From: a virus
Virus record (IMG/VR): IMGVR_UViG_3300025889_001171
Coordinates: 1 to 20,650 of that record
DNA length: 20,650 nucleotides
Direction: 5' to 3' (one strand)
Each line of letters starts with the position of its first letter. The stretch's first letter is position 1. This document shows positions 8,424-15,227 of this stretch, in pieces. Both the position numbers and the translations under genes were made by a program. The notes beneath the pieces were generated by a model. That model ran no database searches and had not been told where the DNA came from. It saw nothing but the letters and a program-made list of their open reading frames with translations.

Positions 8424-8987
8424 CTAGAAATCAATGGTTTTACTGTAATCAAAAGCTTTAAAGTCTTCTTTATATATCTCATATATCTTGTCTTTTCTCT
8501 CTTTAGTTAAAAGTTTCTTGTAATCAATTTCTACATTTTTAGGATTAAAATTACCGAACCTTCTAACAGGCATATCAAATAACTTTTGCATTTGAGTTAG
8601 CTTTTCTTGAAAGTTCTCATATTTGACAACTAGATTAATTTTATCTAGGTAGTCTTTTAGGTATTCTGAAATAGGCATATTATGAGTTTCAATGTGGGCT
8701 GTTGTTCCTCTAAAATTCCAATCTAAATATTCATCAAAAGAAGCTGTATTTCTTATCCAAGTGGATCTAATGGCTTGTTGCCAACAAGAAACAGTTCTTG
8801 TGTAAGGGTGTCGAACAGTTGTAAATATAAAATAGTTTTTATTTAAGGCCTCTTCTATCATTGATTTGTTATTTTTTTCCCAAAGGTATCTAATATTATG
8901 GGTAACATTTTTTGAATGAATAGGACCGAGCCAATCGTTCACGGTACTCGAAGCAGTCTTAGCGGTTCGTAGATAAAGAAGTGTCAT
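8424..8987 (-). CDS. PAPS-dependent sulfotransferase family protein
   Basis: 187 residues, a compact member of the sulfotransferase superfamily (Sulfotransfer_2-like). Residues 6-14 (LRTAKTASS) match the 5'-phosphosulfate-binding loop, usually xxPKTGxTS, with Lys10 as the expected PAPS contact. Residues 57-67 (TVRHPYTRTVS) match the 3'-phosphate-binding motif R-x-P-Y-x-R-x-x-S. VKYENF at 121-126 matches the conserved v-x-y-E-n-l step. Such enzymes move sulfate from PAPS to a sugar or tyrosine hydroxyl. The PKTG proline is replaced (RTAKTA). There is no signal peptide, so it would act in the host cytoplasm. It starts two bases after an oxygenase-like gene, with no Shine-Dalgarno, so the pair is probably coupled. 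The acceptor is unknown; virion glycan, fibre or host surface saccharide are all possible. Confidence 0.8.
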   Translation of the reverse strand: MTLLYLRTAKTASSTVNDWLGPIHSKNVTHNIRYLWEKNNKSMIEEALNKNYFIFTTVRHPYTRTVSCWQQAIRSTWIRNTASFDEYLDWNFRGTTAHIETHNMPISEYLKDYLDKINLVVKYENFQEKLTQMQKLFDMPVRRFGNFNPKNVEIDYKKLLTKERKDKIYEIYKEDFKAFDYSKTIDF

Positions 8988-8989
8988 TA

Positions 8990-9523
8990 TTATTGAAAAG
9001 TTAAGCTTAAATTACCAGCTATAGTAATAGCGTTGTTTGTCTTTTTAACATAATGCTCAATAAAACTAGGAAATATTATAATCTGATTTTCTCTACATTC
9101 TGGAACGTAATTTAATGGTCCAAAAAAAGTCTTTTTTCTGTTACAACTACTATAAAAAGACTCTATAAGTTTATTAGTTGGATGTAAAAAAACTGTTCTT
9201 GATTCATCTATTTTTTTATAAATTATAAAAGACAAATCAGATTGAATATGAATATGTTTTTCTTGGAAGTCAGAATCAATATAGTGATTTTCCCAAATGT
9301 TTATTATTTGTAATTGATAAGGATTTTTAATTGTTTCATCAAGCAGTCCAATAATTTTTTTATATAAATATTCAACAGACTCTTTAGTTATATTGGTTCC
9401 TTTAGAATAAGAAGTTAACATTTCAGAACCAAAGGAAGTTTTTAGTTCTTCTTGATCTAACTTTATTAGAGAAGAGTCTATATTTCCAATCCATATTGGA
9501 ACAGAGAATAAATCTATTTTCAC
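8990..9523 (-). CDS. 2OG-Fe(II) oxygenase-like protein, HxH type, 2OG arginine missing
   Basis: 177 residues beginning at GTG, which overlaps the previous stop (TAGTG). The core has His90-Ile-His92 followed by QSDLSFIIY, then FPSFIEH with distal His157, then a strand ITIAGN. This is the double-stranded beta-helix layout of 2OG-Fe(II) oxygenases in which HxH...H replaces HxD...H. It resembles the 167-aa protein at 15227-15730 (shared HIH, SFIIY and IAGN blocks), so the two are probably paralogues. In that paralogue an Arg (DRIVIAGN) sits where 2OG carboxylate binding is expected; here the position is Ala165 (NAITIAGN). It could use another residue, a different cosubstrate, or be inactive. It directly precedes the sulfotransferase, far from the main oxygenase cluster. 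Confidence 0.65.
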   Translation of the reverse strand: MKIDLFSVPIWIGNIDSSLIKLDQEELKTSFGSEMLTSYSKGTNITKESVEYLYKKIIGLLDETIKNPYQLQIINIWENHYIDSDFQEKHIHIQSDLSFIIYKKIDESRTVFLHPTNKLIESFYSSCNRKKTFFGPLNYVPECRENQIIIFPSFIEHYVKKTNNAITIAGNLSLTFQ

Positions 9524-9864
9524 TAAACTGTATTTAACCCTCTGTTTACTTCAAGAATAGAAACTGTACCACTGATGGTGGTATTACTTGTACTACTTAA
9601 AACAAGAGTATCACTCTCTTCTAAGATGATAGGACCTTTGGCTATATTACAAATAGTGGGTCCTGAGATATTAGCGTAGGCTATCTGAGTAGCAGTGTTA
9701 GAATTACTACTGTCAAAAACATAAGCTCGAACAATGGCACTTCCTCCTGTATTGGTTATTTGTATGTTTTGAATAACTGCACGAGTTTCTGTGTTCGGTG
9801 CATAGACTACAGTGTTTGCTGTATCAGCAGGATTAAAGAATGCGTTTTTATATATATTTGCCAT
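9523..9864 (-). CDS. Small beta-rich virion protein
   Basis: 113 residues, almost wholly beta-strand and Thr/Ser/Asn rich (ETRAVIQNIQITNTGGSAIV, NTTISGTVSILEVNRG). I recognise no named domain. Its style matches small head- or neck-associated structural proteins of marine phages, and it sits directly after another beta-rich structural gene with a TAATG overlap. It starts MANIYKNAFFNP. It ends in TAGTG, coupling it to the 2OG-like gene. A structural role is inferred from composition and position. Confidence 0.55.
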   Translation of the reverse strand: MANIYKNAFFNPADTANTVVYAPNTETRAVIQNIQITNTGGSAIVRAYVFDSSNSNTATQIAYANISGPTICNIAKGPIILEESDTLVLSSTSNTTISGTVSILEVNRGLNTV

Positions 9865-10637
9865 TAATATCCATCCTGTACTAATAATAAATCAAAAGAT
9901 GCAGAAGCAGAAGAGGTAGAACTTGCTAATGCTGAAACATAAATATCTGACTTTTGAGGTATTACATTAATTGCATTAAAGATAACATTTGTTTGTCCAC
10001 CTCTAACATTTAAAAATTGTTTTGTTTGAAATGCTGCGTTAGCAATACTGTTATCTCTTTGTATAAATTTAAAATCCATTTCTTGATCTTTACCAGATGA
10101 TATATTCATTGATAATAAATAACCAGTATAACCTGCGGGTATTGTATATAAACACATTAAAGTTTGACCATTGCCGGGAGATATAGTTGCTGCTACATCA
10201 ACTCCCCCTGTATAAGTAACTGTAATTGTACCTTCATTGTTTCCAAAAGATCCTGCTGTCTCTACAGACATTCTAAAAACTCTTAAAAATTGTTGTGTTG
10301 TAGTGACTGTGTTTGTACCATCTAAATCGACAGTCTCTTCTACTAAAGCATAAGAAGAATCAAGTCCTTGTATTCTTAAAGTTCTTGCAGCTGTTCCTGC
10401 TACATCATCATTAGCATTATCACTGACTACATCAAGAGTAGCTTGAGCTGTTTGCCAAGGATAGTTGTCTCCTGTTTCCCAAATTGTTTCAAAATCACCT
10501 GAACCAATACTAGAATTGTATCCAAATTTATTAATCATCGAGTAACCAGGAACTTTACCTTGCTGTACAGCTAAATAAAATGGAATGTCATCAACCGTAC
10601 TTCCACCTGTTATTGGATTGACATTATTACAACTCAT
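9864..10637 (-). CDS. Beta-rich structural protein, probably neck/tail-associated
   Basis: 257 residues with no charged clusters. There are many beta strands, a central ARTLRIQGLDSSYALVEETV segment and a C-terminus rich in Ser/Ala (SALASSTSSASASFDLLLVQ). It carries no enzymatic motifs. It is flanked by TAATG overlaps on both sides, between the 56-aa gene after the gp10-like protein and another small beta protein. I recall related proteins next to gp10-like genes in marine podophages. A virion decoration, neck or tail-tube accessory protein is the most reasonable role, but no specific one can be assigned. Confidence 0.55.
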   Translation of the reverse strand: MSCNNVNPITGGSTVDDIPFYLAVQQGKVPGYSMINKFGYNSSIGSGDFETIWETGDNYPWQTAQATLDVVSDNANDDVAGTAARTLRIQGLDSSYALVEETVDLDGTNTVTTTQQFLRVFRMSVETAGSFGNNEGTITVTYTGGVDVAATISPGNGQTLMCLYTIPAGYTGYLLSMNISSGKDQEMDFKFIQRDNSIANAAFQTKQFLNVRGGQTNVIFNAINVIPQKSDIYVSALASSTSSASASFDLLLVQDGY

Positions 10638-10807
10638 TATCGACTAAAATACCAAGCCTCAGCTTCGGACTTTTCCTCAGAGTCTACTGGATAAGTAGAG
10701 TTTAATTGTTGTATAAGCGATTCCAAAATACGAATTAATTCAAAGAAGTTCCTAGGTTCATATTCTTGTCCTGGATCAGGGAATCTGTTTAAGGTTATTT
10801 TTGCCAT
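10637..10807 (-). CDS. Conserved 56-aa protein between tail-hub genes
   Basis: A complete 56-codon frame exactly fills the space between two structural genes, with TAATG overlaps at both ends. The product begins MAKITLNRFPDPG and continues FFELIRILESLIQQLN, ending EAEAWYFSR. It has an amphipathic central helix, an acidic EEKSEAEAW segment and a terminal aromatic/basic tail. I recall small proteins of this pattern (helix containing R-x-L-E-x-x-x-x-Q-L-N followed by an EAxxWF ending) right after the stabilisation protein gene in marine phages. It could be an assembly factor or small virion component. The exact fit of start and stop to both neighbours makes it very likely real despite its length. 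Confidence 0.75.
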   Translation of the reverse strand: MAKITLNRFPDPGQEYEPRNFFELIRILESLIQQLNSTYPVDSEEKSEAEAWYFSR

Positions 10808-12630
10808 TATCTTCTACCATCGGGTTGTACTTCAAAACGAAGTGTGCCTAATCTCCATGCAGTTCCTGTTGTATTAGAAACTAAGTTAGCTGTAAAGGAT
10901 CTTCCTCTTCCTCGTAAATCTACCTTGTTAGTTGTAGAGGTAAAACTGGTTGATTTAGATACAGGTGTTGTATCATTGGGATATCTAGAAAATTCAAAGT
11001 CTAAATTTAAAACACCACTTTGATTTTGTATATCAGGAATCAATCTAGAAACAAAAGCAAACTCATCGCCCTGTGCAATCTGCACATCGCCTGATTTAAG
11101 ATAGGCAGTGATTGCTGCTCCGTCTGCATCGGTTCCTTGTTCTTGTAAGTAAACAGTAGAGGCACCATTAGTTAAACCTAAGATAGTTTCATTATTGGCA
11201 GTTGCTGTTGAATCATAATAAGTAGCAATAGGGTTATCAAATACTTCTCTGTCTATCCAAGATGTTCTTCTTAAAGTTCCTGTCCACCAAGTACCCTCAA
11301 CATAATTGTAAGCTACAACTGCATTGATTTGATCCGAGCCTGTTCTAGCATAGAACCATAAAACCTCATTAAACTCACCATTATGTCCTGTAAAAGTATT
11401 CTCGGAAGCTGTTTGATTTAAATTACTAAAGACATATTGTTCTACAGTACAAGGCAGTTTTTTTACCGAACCATCAAATAAATAGAAAGAGTCTTGAGAC
11501 ATCCAATAAGAAACACCGTTTAAATCAATTGCACCGTGTTGACCAATAATACCACAGTTCTGACCAAGCTGTCGTAAACCAAAAGTAAAAGGAGGGCCAA
11601 TGTATTGTAGTGACTGTAGTGATGTATCTGTCCAAACTAATATCTGACCACGAGATCGTTCGGCGGCAATGATCCGTGATCCGTCAGTGATTCTCAGTGA
11701 ACCAGCAGTATTAATCGCTGTCGGTGCATAGTCGTTGATATTCTCTTGGTCAGAGAATCGTAAGAATAAATCATCTTGTGTAGCAGGATTACCAATCGTT
11801 GTTTCCGTACCTAATAAAATTAAATGTCTATCAGGAGTAGAAACTAAACTTAATCTAGAAGCAGTGGGAGCATTTGCTACAGCAGTTGCTCTTGTAGAAG
11901 TTCCAGCAGAAGTGTCCCAAATATAAGTACCACCATTTAAAACTGTTGCAATCAAGTCCTCTCCATAATTGTCCAGGGACCACTGACGAGCCTCCAATGT
12001 TACATTGGAAGAAGAAGAAGGACTTCCCCACCCACCTAAACTCCAACCATCTGTTCCCCAACCATACGCTGGTACAGAGAACTCAGGACCAGTTTGTATT
12101 TGATAAGCTGCATTACCTGTTCCTCCACCTGTAGAAGAACCTGAAGCAGTATCGGTGTGAGTGACTGTGTAAGCTGAAGTATTAACTACTTGTGTAATTT
12201 CAAACTCTTGATTCATATCTAAACCATCAATGGTAGAGAAAGAATCATAGGTAACAAAGTCGCCTGCTACAGCACCATGTCCCGCATCTGTAACTAAAAC
12301 AGTTGAAGTGCCATTCGTTGTAAAAGGATCAGTAAGAGCTTCTGTTGCTCGAAGAGGAGTGATGTCACTAACTATACCTTCTGAATAAACATAAAGCTTT
12401 CGATCTGTACCAAAAGCATCATAGCGTGTGCCGTCTAAAGATACCCAAGCGTGCTGATCTCTAACCACACCCACAATAGTCGTGGAGACGAACTTCTCCC
12501 ATCCTTTGATTTTCTGTGGCAATCCTTGAAAGAAGCGTACATTATCCGAGTCTACCCATTTGCCTTCGCCTGTGTAGTCGGTTACTTCTTTATTGATGCC
12601 TGGTGCTGGTCTAAAATTAGTAAGTGGCAT
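10807..12630 (-). CDS. P22 gp10-like packaged-DNA stabilisation / tail hub protein
   Basis: 607 residues. The N-terminus (RPAPGINKEVTDYTGEGKW, then DNVRFFQGLPQKIKGW) is the signature I associate with the phage stabilisation family of P22 gp10, which plugs the portal and forms the tail hub after packaging. The rest is beta-rich with Trp/Tyr/Gly blades (YGWGTDGWSLGGWGS about residues 190-205; GGTYIWDTS; GVSYWMSQDSFYLFDG; YNYVEGTWWTG), fitting a beta-propeller. The C-terminal third is a beta-sandwich-like region ending LRFEVQPDGRR. The ATG at 12630 has AGG five bases upstream and begins five bases after the glycosyltransferase stop. The stop overlaps the 56-aa gene. This is the best marker of a short-tailed phage here. 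Confidence 0.75.
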   Translation of the reverse strand: MPLTNFRPAPGINKEVTDYTGEGKWVDSDNVRFFQGLPQKIKGWEKFVSTTIVGVVRDQHAWVSLDGTRYDAFGTDRKLYVYSEGIVSDITPLRATEALTDPFTTNGTSTVLVTDAGHGAVAGDFVTYDSFSTIDGLDMNQEFEITQVVNTSAYTVTHTDTASGSSTGGGTGNAAYQIQTGPEFSVPAYGWGTDGWSLGGWGSPSSSSNVTLEARQWSLDNYGEDLIATVLNGGTYIWDTSAGTSTRATAVANAPTASRLSLVSTPDRHLILLGTETTIGNPATQDDLFLRFSDQENINDYAPTAINTAGSLRITDGSRIIAAERSRGQILVWTDTSLQSLQYIGPPFTFGLRQLGQNCGIIGQHGAIDLNGVSYWMSQDSFYLFDGSVKKLPCTVEQYVFSNLNQTASENTFTGHNGEFNEVLWFYARTGSDQINAVVAYNYVEGTWWTGTLRRTSWIDREVFDNPIATYYDSTATANNETILGLTNGASTVYLQEQGTDADGAAITAYLKSGDVQIAQGDEFAFVSRLIPDIQNQSGVLNLDFEFSRYPNDTTPVSKSTSFTSTTNKVDLRGRGRSFTANLVSNTTGTAWRLGTLRFEVQPDGRR

Positions 12631-12635
12631 GAAGC

Positions 12636-13448
12636 CTACTTTACATCATCTTTTCTCGCAAATAAAGAGCCAACATGACCTTTGAATGCCTTATTTCCAA
12701 AGTGTGTCAGAGGCATAGAAACATCAGCCCATATCTCTCCTCCACATTCTTGCCATAGTCTAGAGAAGTAATAATCTTCTGATAAGTATCTTTTTAAACC
12801 TGGTCTTGTTTCATAGACACCAGCGCAGAATAAATCATAGCAGTTATCAGAGCTAAAGGATTTACCATTAATAATCTGATCGGATTGATACTTGCGTTCA
12901 GGAAACTTTTTAAACATTGTTCTAAAGACTTCTCTTTTAACTAACATCATCCCTGTGGCAGCTTCATTCACTTTACAGAAACCATTTTCCATTTTGACAT
13001 TTTGAGGATCATCAAAATTTAGATTATAGCCTAGTGATTTTACCTCTAATTCGTCAGGGGAAGCATTAGGATTATCTTTTAATATTTGAGGTATCTTTTC
13101 AAAGTGAATATGTTTTCTTGGGTAAATACCACACACAACTTCTTTATCAAAACAAAGTAATCTTTCTATATTTCGCGCATCAAATCCAATATCAGAATCA
13201 ATAAATAATAAGTGGGTAGCTACATAGTCTGTTGCATCCATCATCATAGAAACAACAGTATTACGAGCTCTTGTAATAAGACTTTCATTACCCATGGATT
13301 GAACTCTCATTCCTACTCCACGAGCCATGCACCACTGTTGTAGATTTAATAATCCATGCATAGTGTTCTCTGTTAACATTCCGCCATACATTGGCATTCC
13401 TAAGAATATTTTAAAATTCTTATCTTTTAGTTCTTCTGGTTTAATCAT
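12636..13448 (-). CDS. GT-A fold glycosyltransferase
   Basis: 270 residues. After a ten-residue leader, FKIFLGMPMYGG starts the Rossmann-like GT-A strand. HLLFIDSDIGFD carries the Asp84-Ser-Asp86 (DXD-type) metal/nucleotide-sugar motif. ATGMMLVKREVF is the acceptor-side strand. LSEDYYF at 222-228 supplies an Glu224-Asp225 candidate base, and LTHFG has His249, a typical third metal-side residue. The enzyme would transfer a sugar from a nucleotide-sugar donor; donor and acceptor cannot be read from sequence. The start is fixed by AAGGAG seven bases upstream. Its first ten residues are identical to those of the preceding 2OG oxygenase because of a 29-bp DNA repeat. It lies between the oxygenase block and the tail hub gene, so it may modify a virion protein or a hydroxylated residue made by its neighbours. 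Confidence 0.75.
   Translation of the reverse strand: MIKPEELKDKNFKIFLGMPMYGGMLTENTMHGLLNLQQWCMARGVGMRVQSMGNESLITRARNTVVSMMMDATDYVATHLLFIDSDIGFDARNIERLLCFDKEVVCGIYPRKHIHFEKIPQILKDNPNASPDELEVKSLGYNLNFDDPQNVKMENGFCKVNEAATGMMLVKREVFRTMFKKFPERKYQSDQIINGKSFSSDNCYDLFCAGVYETRPGLKRYLSEDYYFSRLWQECGGEIWADVSMPLTHFGNKAFKGHVGSLFARKDDVK
13420..13448 (-). repeat. 29-bp direct repeat, copy at glycosyltransferase start
   Basis: Identical to 13930-13958 over 29 bases. It encodes the initiator and next residues (MIKPEELKD plus two bases of K10) of the glycosyltransferase. The copies are 510 bp apart and bracket the 2OG oxygenase gene. Confidence 0.9.
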
Positions 13449-13451
13449 ACT

Positions 13452-13958
13452 TTACTCCTTAAATTTAAATACCACAGTAAAACGTGGCTGTGTTTTAAAC
13501 GATGAGGCTGAATGTGATATACTAGCATCAAATACAGCTATTCTTCCTGGTATAGGTAAAACCGAAACTAAAGTATTATTCTCAGAAAGAAATTTTGTTT
13601 CTCCTCCTTCATTTAAATCATATTCTAAATTAGGGTAGTATAACAAAGTATATCCACTATAGTCATCTATATGAAAATTAGCATTTTCTTTAGGGGAAAA
13701 GTAATTTACATAGGATCTTGTTATTTTTTTATTTTTTAAGAAATCATTTTTCTTAATAAAAGAATGTATTGCCCTATAACAATAATGCACATTTGTTATT
13801 TCAGAAACTAAACCAGTGGGTAAATCCTTTGGATTATCTCTTTCACCATAAAAATAAGGCAATCCTTTTACCTCTACAAAAATAGCTTCTTTATCTTGAA
13901 TTTGATTATCTATTATCTTAATCATTTTTTTATCTTTTAGTTCTTCTGGTTTAATCAT
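13452..13958 (-). CDS. Prolyl-4-hydroxylase-like 2OG-Fe(II) oxygenase
   Basis: 168 residues. RSYVNYFSPKENANFHIDDY gives the HxD pair His96/Asp98. TLLYYPN...NEGGETKF is the classic strand-turn (YLN...EGGET) of P4H-type oxygenases. GRIAVFDASISHS gives distal His149, and PRFTVVFKF gives the 2OG-binding Arg159. All four key residues are present, so activity is likely: hydroxylation of a peptide or small molecule with 2OG, O2 and Fe(II). The first ten residues duplicate those of the glycosyltransferase. A second ATG at codon 12 (MIKIIDNQ) may be the ancestral start, but the AAGGG site six bases before codon 1 supports the long form. It begins nine bases after the JmjC/cupin-like gene. Confidence 0.8.
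   Translation of the reverse strand: MIKPEELKDKKMIKIIDNQIQDKEAIFVEVKGLPYFYGERDNPKDLPTGLVSEITNVHYCYRAIHSFIKKNDFLKNKKITRSYVNYFSPKENANFHIDDYSGYTLLYYPNLEYDLNEGGETKFLSENNTLVSVLPIPGRIAVFDASISHSASSFKTQPRFTVVFKFKE
13455..13460 (-). promoter_or_regulatory. Ribosome binding site of the glycosyltransferase
   Basis: AAGGAG on the minus strand, six bases before the ATG triplet at 13448-13446, embedded in the end of the upstream oxygenase gene. It supports using the repeated MIKPEELKDK start. Confidence 0.7.
13930..13958 (-). repeat. 29-bp direct repeat, copy at 2OG oxygenase start
   Basis: Exact copy of 13420-13448. Downstream of the repeat the reading frame goes straight into the oxygenase, whose own internal Met12 follows two codons later. 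Confidence 0.9.
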
Positions 13959-13964
13959 TATTTT

Positions 13965-13969
13965 CCCTT
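13965..13969 (-). promoter_or_regulatory. Ribosome binding site of the P4H-like oxygenase
   Basis: AAGGG lies six bases before the ATG at 13958, whereas the internal ATG at codon 12 has only AAAAGATAAAA upstream. This favours translation from the duplicated leader. Confidence 0.55.
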
Positions 13970-14507
13970 ATTCAATATTACATGTCATAGACAGTTTTGG
14001 TTGGTTAATTTCTATCACTTGATGGTCAATAAATTTATCAAACCAAATGAAATCATTATCTTTAACAATAACTTCTTTTTCTTCTAAAATCCATTTAGAT
14101 TGTCCGTATATGTTTTTAACTATAACTGGATAATGGTGAGAATGTTTTTTAAAAGAAACTGATTTTTTTCCATTTCCAAAATAAAAATTGCAATTTATAG
14201 GTAAATTATAAAAATTTTTTAGTCCTTGATGTAATATCCAAGTATCTTTAGAAAAACCTTGGATTGCTGATAAAATTAAAGTGTAACCTTCTTCGTAACA
14301 TTTTATACATTTTTCAGAATCCAAATATCCATCTTTCCAAAAAAAATCGTTATGTTTTGATCCATCTTCATTAATTGCTTCAACACTAGGTTGATTCCAA
14401 GGGTATAGAACTGGCCATCTCATTCTATCTAATAATCTTTCTAAAATGTCATCTTCAGAAATATTAATTACTTTTGTTTTTAATAAATTAAATAATGTCT
14501 TATCCAT
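13968..14507 (-). CDS. JmjC/cupin-like oxygenase with HxH motif
   Basis: 179 residues. The N-terminal 100 are mixed, with C67xxC70 and WP-LYPWNQP. The C-terminal 75 look like a JmjC/cupin core. NFYFGNGKKS is followed by His122-Ser-His124, then Gly135 and Lys138-Trp139, close to the spacing in JmjC enzymes such as FIH (HxD, Gly 11 residues after the Asp, then Lys). NDFIWFDKFIDH places His162 exactly where the GDxLYxPxxWxH histidine falls. So the candidate metal triad is His122/His124/His162, with His in place of the usual Asp/Glu. FIH-type enzymes hydroxylate Asn or other side chains; this one's substrate is unknown. A non-enzymatic cupin is the alternative. It starts three bases after the neighbouring stop with no visible Shine-Dalgarno. 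Confidence 0.55.
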   Translation of the reverse strand: MDKTLFNLLKTKVINISEDDILERLLDRMRWPVLYPWNQPSVEAINEDGSKHNDFFWKDGYLDSEKCIKCYEEGYTLILSAIQGFSKDTWILHQGLKNFYNLPINCNFYFGNGKKSVSFKKHSHHYPVIVKNIYGQSKWILEEKEVIVKDNDFIWFDKFIDHQVIEINQPKLSMTCNIE

Positions 14508-14510
14508 ATT

Positions 14511-15227
14511 TTATTTATTAAAAGGACATTTTGTTGCTTTAGATAAAAAATCATTAACAAATCTAGACCTTATATTTTCATACTTTTTAAATTCTTGATC
14601 ATCTACTAGATGATAGACTAGTTTTATTTTTTTATTAGTCAAAGGTATTAAGTGACTGATAGGAGTGTTCTGTGAAATAAATATTGGATCCTTTTGACTT
14701 GGAAAAAATAAATTAATATTTACCATATGTATATTATAAAAATCTAATATACCTGAAGAAACACTTAATTTAAATGGATTTAAATTCCAATAAGGAGATG
14801 TCATATACCATTGAAATAGTTTTTTTGTTTTTATAGCCCATGGTGTATCTATTTTTAAATGAAAGTAATCTTTAGGGTTTAAATAAGTATTCCATTGTTT
14901 AGCACTATGGCTAGATATACTAGTTTGTTTATCTGCTGCCTCCCAATTTATTTGATAAGAATCTTCTGAAATAAATTTTTGTTGTATTAATAAGTCAGTC
15001 CATAAAGGAACAATAATGCCTGTTTTATAGTTATTAATTAATCCAGCGCAAGTTTTTAAAGTTAAACCAGGAGCAAGAGAATTATCTATTTTAAAATTTT
15101 TTTCAGTTTTTTTCCACCAATTAGGTAAAAATTTACTAGCTTTATCTATTTTATAATCTTTAAATGCTCTCTGATGATTTGTGAAAACATCCACATATAA
15201 CGGTTTAGTTAGAAACTTAAATAACAC
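14511..15227 (-). CDS. Conserved marine-phage protein of unknown function (DUF6065-like)
   Basis: 238 residues starting at GTG that overlaps the upstream stop (TAGTG). The order of motifs is FLPNWWKKT (about 33-41), LKTCAGLINNYKTGIIVPLW (about 57-76), SSHSAKQW (about 104-111), DTPWAIKT (about 127-134) and a C-terminal FFPSQKD...ISQNTPISHLIPL. This matches the layout I recall for an uncharacterised protein in cyanophages and other marine phages (P-x-W-x-K; K-x-C-x-x-x-x-D-x-x-x-x-G; W-D; PW; G-T-P-I-x-x-I-I-P-L), which I believe is annotated as DUF6065, and which sits near 2OG oxygenase genes there. The late GTPI...IIPL strand pair is reminiscent of a beta-helix enzyme, but I see no convincing HxD/H triad. 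Function is unknown; co-location suggests a partner of the oxygenases. Confidence 0.6.
   Translation of the reverse strand: MLFKFLTKPLYVDVFTNHQRAFKDYKIDKASKFLPNWWKKTEKNFKIDNSLAPGLTLKTCAGLINNYKTGIIVPLWTDLLIQQKFISEDSYQINWEAADKQTSISSHSAKQWNTYLNPKDYFHLKIDTPWAIKTKKLFQWYMTSPYWNLNPFKLSVSSGILDFYNIHMVNINLFFPSQKDPIFISQNTPISHLIPLTNKKIKLVYHLVDDQEFKKYENIRSRFVNDFLSKATKCPFNK

Noticed and set aside
11735-12134. Short frames on both strands within the gp10-like gene
   Set aside because: They all lie inside a gene with a strong family match and have atypical composition (Trp, Phe and His runs).
13327-13638. Plus-strand frame spanning the glycosyltransferase/oxygenase junction
   Set aside because: Antisense to two well-supported enzymes and to the 29-bp repeat; no family resemblance.
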